Of a DNA stretch of 64,000 nucleotides, positions 23,472 through 51,030 are shown piece by piece. The notes below the pieces were generated by a model. That model was not told the DNA's origin. It was given only the letters and a program-made list of their open reading frames with translations, and did no database searches. The stretch comes from Channallabes apus (lineage: Eukaryota > Chordata > Actinopteri > Siluriformes > Clariidae), in assembly GCA_030522415.1 (NCBI GenBank), contig CM060113.1, positions 16,325,651 through 16,389,650 on the forward strand, written 5' to 3'. The position numbers and the translations under genes are program-made. Numbering within the stretch: the first letter of the stretch is position 1; each line of letters opens with the position of its first letter.

Positions 23472-23649
23472 TTCTGTCTTTGGTGAATTGCTGGGGGAGA
23501 AAGAAATGAGATAAAATAAGTTTTCATACTAAATAAAACACATCTGAATATTTTTAACACTTCATATTTTTGCAAGGAATGTAAAATGTATTTTTTATTC
23601 TTATCTACGAAATTGTTCCAAAGTGAAGAAGCTTTTCAGGTTTTTAAAA

Positions 23650-24060
23650 AGTGGTGTTCAAAATAATAGCAGTGTGTTGAAAAAAGTGAGTAAAGCTCCA
23701 TATCCATATAATAACTTTTAATTTAAATCACACAAATGCATTGGACAAGTGCACAAGTGCAGGGTACATTCTATTCTGAATCACAACATGAAGAAAAATG
23801 TGCTAAATGTATTATTAGTTTAATGTAAGTGAAGAAAAACAAATATTAGTCTGTTCAAAAAAATTGCAGTGTCATTCATCTTTACAAAGTGATTAATTTA
23901 ATGTTTAAAAGAAATGCTTGAAGTTGAATCTTTCTTGTGGATCTTTGAACTAATATTTAGTTGTATAACCATGGTTCCTGAAAATCATGGTTGATCTGTG
24001 ATAATTGTACTAAATGCCACAATTCCTCTGCGTTTCTTGGTTTTCCAGATAAGGCAAAAT
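23650..24060 (+). repeat. transposon-like repeat, family R2
   Basis: Begins GTGGTGTTCAAAATAATAGC and matches the interrupted copy at 14957 over its first 100 bases. It continues through AAGTGCAGGGTACATTCTAT and CTAATATTTAGTTGTATAACC. No transposase frame. It sits just upstream of slc25a53's coding exon, inside the presumed 5' intron. Confidence 0.65.
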
Positions 24061-25581
24061 TTTACTTTCCCACTTCAAGCAATCAAATAGATTAGCCTAC
24101 ACTAGCCTACATCACTGTTTTCTCGCAGTATTTTTTCCAACCCTCTTACCAATATGTAGGAATATGTATAAACAGCATCTAAACGCCTGTATCAATTGAA
24201 ATAATTATTTGTCTGCATAAAATACCAATATTTAAGCATTTCCAAATAAAGAATTAACATTTCTGTCAGAAAGCATACAGTATATGAACACAAATGCAAG
24301 TTAAACTTGCAGAAGGATCAAATTCATGAGATAAAAACAGACAAATGTCATGCGATGTACAAACACCATGAACTGGAACACATGAGCAAAATAGAAACAA
24401 CCAGAACAGGATTATAAAAGAACAGGTAGCCCATGACACAGTGAATTGGATAGGTCACACTGCGTGAGTGAATTGAGAGTCCTTATCTACCATGGTGGAA
24501 CTAATCATTTTTACTAAAGACTCTTTTTCACATACTGTAGATGTTATCAGTATTTTTGCTAAAATAGTCTTAAACCTTTCATTTAGGAAGTTTTAAGACT
24601 ATTTTAGCAAAAATGAATGGGTTGAATTCTGAGTAAATCTGTGTTAAACAAAGACAATATCTAATATTATCTACAATATCTTAATAATATTCCCCATTAT
24701 GTGTATTTTAATGTAGGATAAGAAACACAATATAATATAAACCACACAACTTATAAAATGGGGAAGCATTGGGCAAGACTCAGAGAAATCACATCTTCAA
24801 ATGGGTGCCAGAGGATATTATCTCTGAGAGGCCACAAAATGTGGTGATGCCCATCCTGTGAATGCATGAGTTTTTTTCAGTTGCTAGCATTACTCCTATA
24901 TACAGAGCAGGGTGCACCACCTTTCTGACATCCTCACTTTACCAAATGTTCTCAGGGAGTCCACCAACTAGTGCAACCTTAGGGTAGCTTGTAGAGCAGG
25001 GATGTCTACAAGCAATTCTTCTTCTTTCCTTTCAATCATTTCCTCATCTGCAGCAAGTGCATTGGACCTCCTGAAACATTTTGTGCTAAAGGGGGAAATG
25101 GCCTCTTTTTTTTTTTTTTGTATATTTAGGCCATCACCAGAGAAGTGCACAATGAAGCTATCTGGTTGTTTATATAGTGAACATCCATAATTAACTTCTT
25201 GTAACAATGAACTGTATTTACAGCCTTAACTTTCATAGAATCAAGCATTCATTAAGGGATAAGCTCTGTCTCCGGGATCTGCAGTACAATAACTAATAAT
25301 AATAATAATATATTGTTCCTAGAAATGTTCCACTTTTTTGTGTATTGGTTGGCAAACAACATATATATGAGTTGAATGAATAATCTTCATCAATGCCGTC
25401 AACTTCGTGAGTGTTTGTGTATGAGTGTAAAATGAGAAAATAGAAAGTAAAGATGGAAGAGATGATGATGATAATGTAACTTACTGGATCTTACTGGAAG
25501 TAATGTACATGGATGCACACAGTGGGTTAGGTTAGTTAGTTAGTCAGTTACTAAAATTATTCAGTGATTTTTTAAATCTAA
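24061..25581. other. non-coding, no gene seen
   Basis: AT-rich, presumably in the 5' intron of slc25a53. Contains a perfect 23-bp inverted repeat (24552-24614), a poly-T run at about 25108 and an AAT tract near 25294. Confidence 0.45.
24552..24614. repeat. perfect 23-bp inverted repeat
   Basis: The left arm 24552-24574 starts ATTTTTGCTAAAATAGTC and the right arm 24592-24614 is its exact complement; the 17-base spacer could pair further by a few bases. Transcripts would fold into a strong AT-rich hairpin. Confidence 0.9.
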
Positions 25582-25800
25582 TTACTCACTCACTCATCAT
25601 CTATACTGCTTAATCCTGTATATACAGTAGGGTCATGGGGGCCTGGAGCCCATCCCAGGAAATTTAAGCACCAATCCATCGCAGGACATGCGAACCCCAC
25701 CAAGACCATACAAACTCCACACACAGAGACCTGAGCCAGGAATCAAACCAAGATTTTGCTGGAAGTGCTAACCACTAAATCACCACGCCGCCTACTTGGA
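25582..25800 (-). repeat. tRNA-derived SINE, internally deleted
   Basis: Reverse-oriented copy: TCTATACTGCTTAATCCTGT, GGCCTGGAGCCCATCCCAGG, then a shortened middle and AGTGCTAACCACTAAATCAC CACGCCGCC, the complement of the tRNA-like head. Confidence 0.8.
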
Positions 25801-26340
25801 ATGTTGTCATTATGGTGTTACTGCAAGATTTCTGACAGGTGGAACAGCCCAAAGATCACAGTGAGTATTGTTAAAGCCAATTTGTGTGATTGTTATCATT
25901 TAATTGGTGATTTTACAGGGTGATCCATTTAGTTTTCACATGCACCATGCAAAAAATGGGATATATATATAATAAATAATTCATAAAAAATTATATATAT
26001 AGTTTTTTTTATTAACACAATATAACGCCCCCCCCCCCCACACTCCCTTCTTTCTACGACATTACTGTATCACTGTATATGCAGCAGATAACGGTAAGCG
26101 GTTCAGGCATAATTTTATCTGCATATGGAAGAATGGCCTGGACAATATTTCATAATATTCCGACCTGCAAACAACTGACAATGAGATGGATAATATGAAG
26201 GACGATGGTCTTTCGAATTTTATCTACTAGAAAGGAATAAAAGAGAGCACCTTATTTTTTTGTTGTCTTTCTAAGATCGCGTGCACCGTTCCGGCATCAC
26301 TCCTTTGTACCTCCTTATAATGTGTTTTACATTATCGTTG
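25801..26340. other. non-coding, no gene seen
   Basis: Contains TATATA strings and a C-run (about 26029-26039). No exon recognised. Confidence 0.45.
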
Positions 26341-26355
26341 ATCAGGAGAGAGAGA

Positions 26356-26375
26356 GGGGGGGGGGGGGGGGGGGG
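26356..26375. repeat. poly-G run after GA repeats
   Basis: About 20 consecutive G residues following (GA)n; possible G-quadruplex former immediately beside the CpG-rich block. Confidence 0.85.
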
Positions 26376-26379
26376 ACGA

Positions 26380-26520
26380 ACACGTGATCTATATTTCCGT
26401 TAGACTGTGCCTCGGTCGCTCGTGCGCTTGTTCCGGACGCAGAAAGGCTCGCCCGGGATGCTGCTGGTTGTGTCCGCCTGACCAAGTCCCTCACTACACC
26501 AGCTCAGCCGGTCAAAAAAT
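26380..26520 (-). promoter_or_regulatory. CpG-rich block, candidate slc25a53 promoter
   Basis: Sharp local rise in CpG (CCTCGGTCGCTCGTGCGC, GCTCGCCCGGGATG) with a CACGTG E-box at 26383. It lies about 2.9 kb upstream of the slc25a53 acceptor on the minus strand, where a non-coding first exon is expected. I cannot pick a convincing donor, so the assignment is inference. Confidence 0.35.
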
Positions 26521-26968
26521 ATGTCGGATATGATATATTTTACAAGGATATGACTCGAAACCAACCACAAAATATGTATATTAAGTTCCAATGCCAGTGT
26601 AACACCACTAAGAAGCTTAACAAAGGCATCACCTTACACAAATATTTCCCGTGTAAAACACTCCAAATGTACTGCTGTAGGGAAAAAGAAAGAAAGAAAA
26701 AAAAAACACATATTCTATGTATGTTTTTGCATGTTCTATGTTGCTTAATAGCCCAATGTTAGCTAGGTCGCTAACTAATTGAGACAGTTAGGCAACAACG
26801 CTTAGTTAATTTTTTAGGCTAAAATTAAACCAATTATATCAGAAAGGATATTACCAATGCCCGTTTTCACTCCCAAATAATCCCACAAGCCTTTTATTTG
26901 ATTGGGGATTTTTAAAAAAAATGTTTTGTATAACTATTGTGCCAGCTTTTCCATCATGATTGTCTGAC

Positions 26969-27055
26969 ATGACGGCACTGTGGCGTAGTGGTTAGCACTA
27001 TGGGCTCCCACGTCGAGGGTTTGATCCCCCTCCAGCAAACATTGTGACCCTGGCC
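26969..27055 (+). repeat. SINE head fragment
   Basis: GACGGCACTGTGGCGTAGTG GTTAGCACT is the tRNA-like A-box head of the common SINE, followed by a diverged B box (GGGTTTGATCCCCC); the body is missing. Confidence 0.75.
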
Positions 27056-27218
27056 AAAAACTGTCGTGGTAGGATGGCATAAATTGTTACAAATATGTGA
27101 CAGAACATTTCCTAAAAATGTATTCAGGTATTTTTGTGCATGAATCGCAGTTACTTTGACTTTTGTTTTCTTGGTCAATACATATCCTGCTGGCAAACGT
27201 TTGGGCGATTGATGGGCA

Positions 27219-27238
27219 TTGATAATAGCTATTATCAA
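27219..27238. repeat. 20-base perfect palindrome
   Basis: TTGATAATAGCTATTATCAA is a perfect palindrome with no spacer. No function is indicated. Confidence 0.9.
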
Positions 27239-27419
27239 TCAGATGTCAAACACGTCTGTTCAATTATTTTTCAATCATGACGGGATGTGTCGGTGGGACG
27301 TCATTTTAACGTTCATCAAAAGTCCAAATGTTTGCTGGGCCGCCTTTGGCCTAGGATTTACTAATCAGGCCCCGTAAAACAAGCCAGCATGCTCAGTTTA
27401 CCAGCAATAACTTAAAAGA

Positions 27420-27660
27420 CTGTCGTGTGTGAAATGATCAAACCAGCCTGTTTGGTAGTTTCTGTAATATTCAAATTAACCTACTTGTTACCAACAACCA
27501 TGCCATGATCAAAGCCCCCCAAAAAATCACCCTTTTTCATTCTGATGTTTGTTGTGTAACTGGAGCTTTTGGTCTGTCTGAACTGTGCTGCATCCAAATG
27601 ATTGACTGATGCTCAGGGTCATCTTCATGAGTGTGCAGAGGTTCCTAATAATGTCCAAGG
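27420..27660 (-). pseudogene. Tc1-like transposase N-terminal remnant
   Basis: ACCAACAACCATGCCATGAT, then AAATCACCCTTTTTCATTCTG and AGGTTCCTAATAATG follow the same order as the 5' end of the element at 16051-17134, in decayed form. Confidence 0.6.
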
Positions 27661-29867
27661 TAAGCATACACCTTAATGAACAGCTGTAATGCTGCTCATT
27701 ATTCAGTTATGTGCCAGCAGTACAATGCATATCATTAAGCGTACAACACGTGTACAACACGTCAAACCATTCCATCTTTCAACTGCCCCATTTTGGGGAA
27801 CCTGTGCTTATATTCTTCACCTCCAATTCATATGTGTATTTTGTTAAAAGACATTTCCTACAGTCTGAACAAATTTATTTGAATGCAACATCCACTTTAA
27901 TGCCTGTGCTCCTGCACATTTATGCATGTATTAGTCTATAATGTCATAACATTGCAGTGTATAAAATCATGCAGAAATTTGGCAAGATTCAATTAAAGTT
28001 CATATCAGAGTCTCCACAATGTGAACTTTGGGACTTTGACATAATTCTTTTTTTCCTGGACAAGGTGGTTTGATGATTTTCAGACACAACAATCGAACAA
28101 AAATGGTATGAAAAACAATACCAAAATGACGTTAATACTGTTAATGATAAATGTGATTGTTTTAGGTACATTTAAAAATATCTCTATAATGCCTGTACAA
28201 TATTCCTCCTTAATTAAGAAGTATTTTTATGAATATGTCCTCTTAAATGCAGGTGGATAATGCAGTGATCTTTTAAGGATTTTGACACATGACACAAATG
28301 GTCATGATTGTGATGATAATCGTGAATCCTGGCCTTCAGGACTGGGTAGTTTACTTCCATCCATTTGCATGCTGAGATAATCGAACCTTTATCATTGTTT
28401 AAACCTTGGCAGACATTTTTATTTATATGAACTCGTGTGAAGGTACTGATTAAAACTGAAGTGGGACTCTAAATGTCATAAAAGTTAAACAAAGAAGAAA
28501 AGCAGCCATTTAGTTTAAATGCAGTGATAAATAGAATATTAGTGTGTTTTGACCACAGATGTCATAATTATACATTACAAAGCAGGGACTGATGTTTTCA
28601 TTTACCTAAAAGAAAATAAATATGTAGGACTCTATGACAGGTGAAATTTGTTTGCAATTAAATTAATTTTAACAGTATGTGTAGGAATCAAAGCACATGC
28701 TTATGGTTTTTATCCATCTTATTTTATGATAAAAATAAGATAGTTTTATTTTAATCGGATTTTATTGATATTTTCTATTTCATTTTATGATTTTCTTTTC
28801 TGTAAAACACTTTGAATTACAATTGTGTATGAAATGCCATACAAATAAACTTGCCTTTTCATTTGAATCAGTTCTATTCAACCAATAATTACAAGTGATG
28901 GTGTTTCATACTTGTATTAATAAGGTATATATATATACACTTATTAGAAGTATACCTTTCAATGACAACATGAAGTCAGTCACATGGTACATATCATCCT
29001 TAGTGGTTGATAATCTTCACTTACTGTAATTCTTCTTTGTGCTGTGTGCATAAACACTTTTGATTTCAGTCAGAGCAAGAGATGAACCTGTCCTTCACAG
29101 CTGAAGCATATTAACTTATGTTAAGTACTGTACAGTGTTCGAATTTCCTTGTAATTTCTTAAAAATGGTGCTTCATGTGGTAAATAAGCACCAGTTCCAA
29201 CCATATTCAACATTCAACTCTAAAGGAAAATATAGTTCCAAAAAATTGGAATATTGTGGTTTTTCCTTAATGAAATTAAACTCACTAGTTTATAGATTAA
29301 TTACAAGTCAAGTGATTTCCATTGAACAGAATTGGCTAGTTATCAGTTTGATTGGCCGAGACTAATGATGGCCCAATACAGCCTCAGATAACGCGTTAAC
29401 ACCCTCCTCTGTGATCAAAGTCTAATTGAGTTTTGAGACTTTGGATCTGAGGAGGTAAAACCTTAGCTTATCATCCTACAAGGGGTACACAACTATTTAC
29501 ACATTTTTATCTCGTATGGCATGAGTGATGTAATCTAATTATGGCAGATGATGTAACAACGATACAGTCAGGTGGTGACTGGTGATTCCCATCCCTACAG
29601 AACAGTAAGGCATAATGAAAGCATCATATTTTGAACAGGATGTGTGAAAGTGGCCTCTGATGGCAAGAGGCATCAAGACACATCCAACAACCTGAGCTCA
29701 CATTGCCACACTGTCCCCCCATAAACTAAAAGAAAAGATCTCTAATACCAAAACAGAGTGTACAGTTCACCAGCTCCACATACTGGGAGCATAAAATAAT
29801 AGGAAGGAAAAGGTATCCATAGTGTCAAAGGAAAAGCACAGCTATAACTCATAAATTGGCTAAGGTG
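27661..29867. other. intergenic, no gene seen
   Basis: No host exon recognised between slc25a53 and prps1. A LINE-like tail wording (TGCCATACAAATAAACTTGCC) lies at about 28832-28855. Confidence 0.5.
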
Positions 29868-30225
29868 GCGGCACGGTGGTGTAGTGGTTAGCACTGTCGC
29901 CTTGCACCTCCAGGGTCTGGGTTCGATTCCCCGGCCAGGCTCGATTCCCGTCTCTGTGTGCATGGAGTTTGCATGTTCTCCCCGTGCTTGGTGGGTTTCC
30001 TCCGGGTACTCCGGTTTCCTCCCACAGTACAAAGACATGCAGGTTAGGCTAATTGGCGTTCCCAAATTACCTGTAGTGTGTGATTGGGTGTATGTGTGTG
30101 CCCTGCGATGAATTGGCACCCTGTCCAGGGTGTACCCCGCCTAGTGCCCGAAGTCTCCTGGGATAGGCTCCAGGTCCCCCGCGACCCTGAACACAGGATT
30201 AAGCAGTATAGAAAATGAATGAAAG
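29868..30225 (+). repeat. tRNA-derived SINE, full length
   Basis: Best copy in the window. The head GCGGCACGGTGGTGTAGTGG TTAGCACTGTCGCC carries the A box, and GGGTTCGATTCCCC the B box. The body runs through CTCCGGTTTCCTCCCACAG and GATGAATTGGCACCCTGTCC to the end GAACACAGGATTAAGCAGTA. The internal Pol III promoter appears intact. It is used here as the reference for the other fragments. Confidence 0.92.
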
Positions 30226-30304
30226 GATACAACTGAACAGAGTCTTCATTAATTGTTTAAGAAAAAGTAATCCAAGCCAGGTTTCTTGCTCTTTGTCACA
30301 ATTC

Positions 30305-30310
30305 TTTAAT
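30305..30310 (-). terminator. prps1: candidate prps1 polyadenylation signal
   Basis: Reads ATTAAA on the minus strand, about 750 bases after the prps1 stop, just before the SINE. I saw no minus-strand AATAAA between here and the stop codon. Weak evidence. Confidence 0.3.
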
Positions 30311-30352
30311 AAGAACAAATTTAGCCACTGGAAATGAAAAACAAAGGAAACT

Positions 30353-30356
<4 letters not shown>

Positions 30357-30434
<78 letters not shown>
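30357..30434. repeat. (TA)n microsatellite
   Basis: About 78 bases of TA, probably inside the prps1 3' UTR. Confidence 0.95.
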
Positions 30435-30438
<4 letters not shown>

Positions 30439-30730
30439 AACAGAATTAGCACTTTCAAGATGGAGGCTAGAAAGTGTGGCTAAATCATTTTAGAAAATAC
30501 ATTCAAATTTAAAAAAAGTCAAGAAAGTGGACAAAAGAACTCTCAAGGAAGCTCCAGCCTGCAGAGACCCCAAGTTACGATCCCCCAGCACCTACTAAAA
30601 CAAACCATAAGGAACAGAACAGTAGGAAATAAACTCACTTGACGATCTTAAACATTCTGCCTGTGTAGAGACGCACGTTGCAAATATATAAATTGAGCCC
30701 AAATAAATTAGTGTGACAGATTGTCACCAG

Positions 30731-30804
30731 AATGGCTGTCAAAACTGAACAGTCGCAACATTGTGTAAATGGCTGTCAAAACTGAACAGTCGCAACATTG
30801 TGTA
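30731..30804. repeat. perfect 37-bp tandem duplication
   Basis: Two identical adjacent copies starting AATGGCTGTCAAAACTGAAC, the second beginning at 30768. Likely within the prps1 3' UTR. The lack of divergence implies a recent event. Confidence 0.95.
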
Positions 30805-31060
30805 ATGCAATAAAAAGGAGATGTTGAAGACCAAGGACTAAATGTCCACAGTCTTAACCTCATTGGAAAAAATGTAAAGTCTTGCTAGAATCCTCAACTA
30901 GAGATGAACAACTCCAACAGGTGGATTAGGTATAAGGATTTCAGAAGTTTAAATTCCTTTGGGGTCTCGGTCAGATACAGCTTAGTGAGAACTTAAGGTC
31001 AGCCTTCCCCCCCTTTTTTTTGGTAATTAGAGGACAATAAAGGGACACGCTGAGGATGGG

Positions 31061-47340
<16,280 letters not shown>

Positions 47341-47875
47341 CGCGTGCTTCAGTGCTCACTACATCCTCCTCTCATGTGCAGCAAACACCAGTGTCATTAA
47401 CTCCAGTTGTGGTATCATAGCAAGACATATGATTATCTTTAACAGTTTTTTTTAATGGACCTTAAAAATAGTGACATCAACGTTATAAGACCCACTCACA
47501 TTAAACTTATAGCTTCTCTAGATTTAATTAAAAGTATAGGCCTACAAACATCTGGATCCACAATAAAAACAAGCAATTTAAATAAAAGTATTCTTTGTGT
47601 GAAGAATCATGTCTTTTTCTATGAGAAAGTGTTCTCTTTGACCATCACACTGCTAAACTCTACCTTTAAACTCTATTATACATTTAAACCACTTGTACTT
47701 GTAATACTGTGTCAACAAACTATACAATTTATTTCTATATACATTACACAATAATGCAGCACTGCTCCTTTTTTTGTATAATTTAGTCATTTTGTATATT
47801 TAATGTATTGTATGTGCACAAAACAAGGTCCATAAAAACAAGGATGAGCGAGTTGCCCGCCTAGTCCTCACTAAA
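47341..47875. other. intergenic, no gene seen
   Basis: AT-rich. The plus-strand frame at 47455-47754 has low-complexity composition and no support. Confidence 0.45.
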
Positions 47876-48165
47876 CTAAACTAACACCTTTTGGATGAAT
47901 GAAGGCTTTCTCGTCCAACATCAGTGCCTGATCACACAAATGCGCTTCAGGAAGAAAGGTCAAAAATTCATATAAATATGCTCCTAAACCTTGTGGAAAG
48001 TCTTCCCAGAAGAGTTGAAGCTGTTATAGCTGCAAACAGTGGGCCAACATCATATTAAACCCTATGGATTAATAACTGGATGTTACTTAAGTTCATATGC
48101 ATGTGAAGGCAGGCGAACAAATACGTTTGGCTATATATACTGTATACTGTATATGAGCCACCAAT
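47876..48165 (+). pseudogene. Tc1-like 3' end remnant
   Basis: CTCGTCCAACATCAGTGCC, then CTTCCCAGAAGAGTTGAAGC (LPRRVEA), GCTGTTATAGCTGC and TCATATGCATGTGAAGGCAG with an ATACGTTTGG end. Same family as 14330-14720. A second terminal piece (TCATATGCATGTGAAAGCAG) lies at about 48208-48240, suggesting a partial duplication. Confidence 0.65.
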
Positions 48166-48686
48166 GCGTAGAGGCATCGGTGGCTAAATGGTAGCATGTT
48201 ATGCAAGTTCATATGCATGTGAAAGCAGGTGAGCAAATTCTTTTAGTAATATAGAGGCATTGGAGGCTCAGTGATGGGTCTCTTGCCTGCCATGCGGAAG
48301 ACCCAGGTTTAATTCTCAGTCTGCGTTTTTACAAGCCACTGTTTCGTGAATTCCCAAATGTTTTTGGTCAGAAGGTATTGATTATTTTTCCTATTATGGT
48401 TTGGCTGCCAGACAAATCACATGTTTAATATTAATGCCATGTTTTAATCGTTAACTCACATGGACTAAGTTAAATATTAGATAGCATTAAGTTCTCTGTG
48501 GGGAAACAGCTATTTTATTTTATTTTATTTATGACAGGGATGTTATCTGACTGTCTGTGGAAAAATGTGCAGTACGTTTTCCACAGTAGGGTAGTCCACA
48601 GGACAGAGGGCTTTTTTACAAATGTCTTAATGCTACTCAACTGGTCCAACTGAAAAAAAGTGGTTCAAACTTTTATCCATGCAACT

Positions 48687-48717
<31 letters not shown>

Positions 48718-48930
48718 GTAATAATAATAATAATAATCGTGATTTACTTTTTTTTTGTCATATCACTTTAGGGAAGTTGGGGTCAGAGTTCAGGTCAGCC
48801 AGGTTACAGCGCTCCTGGAACAGATCAAGGGCTCAACAGTGGCAACGTAGTGGTGCTGGGGCCCGAACCCCTGACCTTCTTATCAGTAACCCAGTAACCC
48901 ATAGCCTTAACCCTGCCCTGTTAGTGAAAA
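48166..48930. repeat. SINE-like fragments and AAT microsatellite
   Basis: A tRNA-like wording (GGAGGCTCAGTGATGGG then AGACCCAGGTTTAATTCTC) lies at about 48250-48330, a related reverse piece (GGGGCCCGAACCCCTGACC) at about 48780-48930, and (AAT)n at 48690-48737. All are fragments. Confidence 0.5.
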
Positions 48931-49990
48931 GATCTTTAGTTCATTGATCACCCTCAGTCCAAATTCCTAAAATGTCAGCAGTAAGGTAAAAGCATACCTT
49001 AGCACTGACATCCCATCGGTTAATTGTCTGCAATGTTGAATGCTAATTCCAAACCAAAATGAACAATCGGGCTGTTTAACATGTGTTCAGACTTCTGACT
49101 CTTGTTTGACATCTTGCCAAATTAGTGCAACAGGACTATACTGGACCAGTTTAATATAATTATTAATTCCTAGAATAAAAAAATAAAAGAGAGACAGTTT
49201 ATAGTAAACTGGATTATAGTATAATGTAAACGATAACAGCAATTAACTTGTCTTGTGAACTTTTCACAACATTCAATGCAGCTATAAATGTTAAACAGCA
49301 TGATGTATTACTAATTCATAAACAAAAAATAATAACCATTGGCAAACCACTGTGGTATAAGATAATTAAAACACTTCAGGATGTGCTGTTAGTGAAAAAT
49401 AATATATTTCAGGGTGGTATCACATCTGACCGCATTTCATCTTGCTGTCAAAGCATTGCTTGTCTACTTTTATTCCTTATACCTGCTATTTATGGGATAC
49501 TTACATTGAGATCATTTCATAATTAGAATACAATATAAGTATTATTACTGTATTTCATCTATGAGATTATATATAAATCATACAGACAAACATCTCATCG
49601 ATTTTATATACTGTACTGGTTTATCTTATGTAACTCTTATATTGCAGTGCATTGGAGATGCATCATTTTACACTTGAGATTTACATTGTGCAGCATTATT
49701 CTGAGACACCAAAGGCATTACTGGAGTTTTTTGGCCTTTACAAAACACATAACACTAGACACTACAGCAGAATCGAACAAATCTATCTGAAACTGCACTG
49801 CAAATGTATCAGATGAACCTACAATATAAACACACACAGCTACTGAATGGGGCCCGTCACCACTGATCACAAATTCTCTGTACAGCAGTGACACTGACCT
49901 GGAACTCATATGCATGCCTATATGAGTGTATAAGATATAGCAATAAATGGTGTATTTCAAAAACCTCAGTGTCATTGCTAGGTTCAGAAC
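48931..49990. other. intergenic, no gene seen
   Basis: AT-rich, no exon or repeat family recognised. Confidence 0.5.
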
Positions 49991-50071
49991 AGACATATTC
50001 TGTCAGTGTGCATGAAAAACTACCCATTTACGAGATGGGACGTTTTTCATGCACACTGACAGAATATGTCT
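49991..50071. repeat. perfect 30-bp inverted repeat (hairpin)
   Basis: Left arm 49991-50020 starts AGACATATTCTGTCAGTGTG; right arm 50042-50071 is its exact complement. The 21-base spacer can itself pair CCCAT with ATGGG. A third, partial direct copy (TCTGTCAGTGTGCATGAAA) follows at 50069-50087, overlapping the right arm. Confidence 0.95.
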
Positions 50072-50584
50072 GTCAGTGTGCATGAAATCCCACTGAAGTC
50101 TGGATCCCTACTGGATGTTTAACCAAGTAGACATGTCACAGGTGAAGCAGTGGGTATGATTGCTAAAACCTACAGTAGATCTACCACTATGGATTTTTCG
50201 ATTCAATCCTAAGTTTGAGTTACTGTCTTTGAAAGATTTGCAATCATCTGCATGGAATTCCTTCTCCGGTTCTCCAGTTTCCTTGCACCTCAAAGCCTTG
50301 CATGTTGAATAAATCCACCACTATTTAAATTTGTCACGGTGGGTGTTATAGGGTTTATAAGGGGGTTATAAAACCTGCATTAAAACATTACATGTTTACC
50401 CTGTTTTATACCTGTTAAAAATCAATAAAAATATTGTTGAAAAAAATATGTAAAAATTTGTCACAATTTTAATTATGTGAAGATGTTTCTGTGAATGTGT
50501 CTGTGTGTTGTGTTCTATAGTGGACAGGCATGTATTGTGGATAAACAGCCTCCAGATACATTAAAAAAAACCTTGGATCATGGA

Positions 50585-50715
50585 CTTTTTTTTTTGTCCA
50601 GTACATCCCAAAGAGGCTTGATTGGACTGAGATTTAGGGAATTTGGATGCCAAGTCAACACCATGTCCTCTGTGTCATGTTCCTTAAACTGTTCCTGGAC
50701 AATTCTTGCTCTGCG
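50585..50715 (-). repeat. interspersed repeat R1 fragment
   Basis: GTCCAGTACATCCCAAAGAG, then GGGAATTTGGATGCCAAGTC and TGTTCCTGGACAATTCTTGC; related to 6449-6690 and 35525-35670. A separate SINE-like scrap (GTGTCGGGGCTCAAACC) lies at about 50985. Confidence 0.4.
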
Positions 50716-51030
50716 ACAAAGTACAATCTATAAAGACCCAAGGAAGGGGCAGAAAAGGAATAACTATCAGCACACTTCAAAATATGTTTGGAACATTCAG
50801 TTGAATATCAAGTTGAATTTATTTATTCATGTAATAGATCTGTGTTAGGATGGATGGTTCTGTCTCTGGCACATTCGCCATTTCTGTGGCAGTTATGTAC
50901 TGTACTGTATATGGTTGCCAGCTCGATGCCTGAGTGTATCTGAACACTTGGGGGTGAAGGACCTTGCTCAGTGGTGACCGGCGGTGTCGGGGCTCAAACC
51001 ATGGATCTGGTCACCAGTTCAACAGATTCC

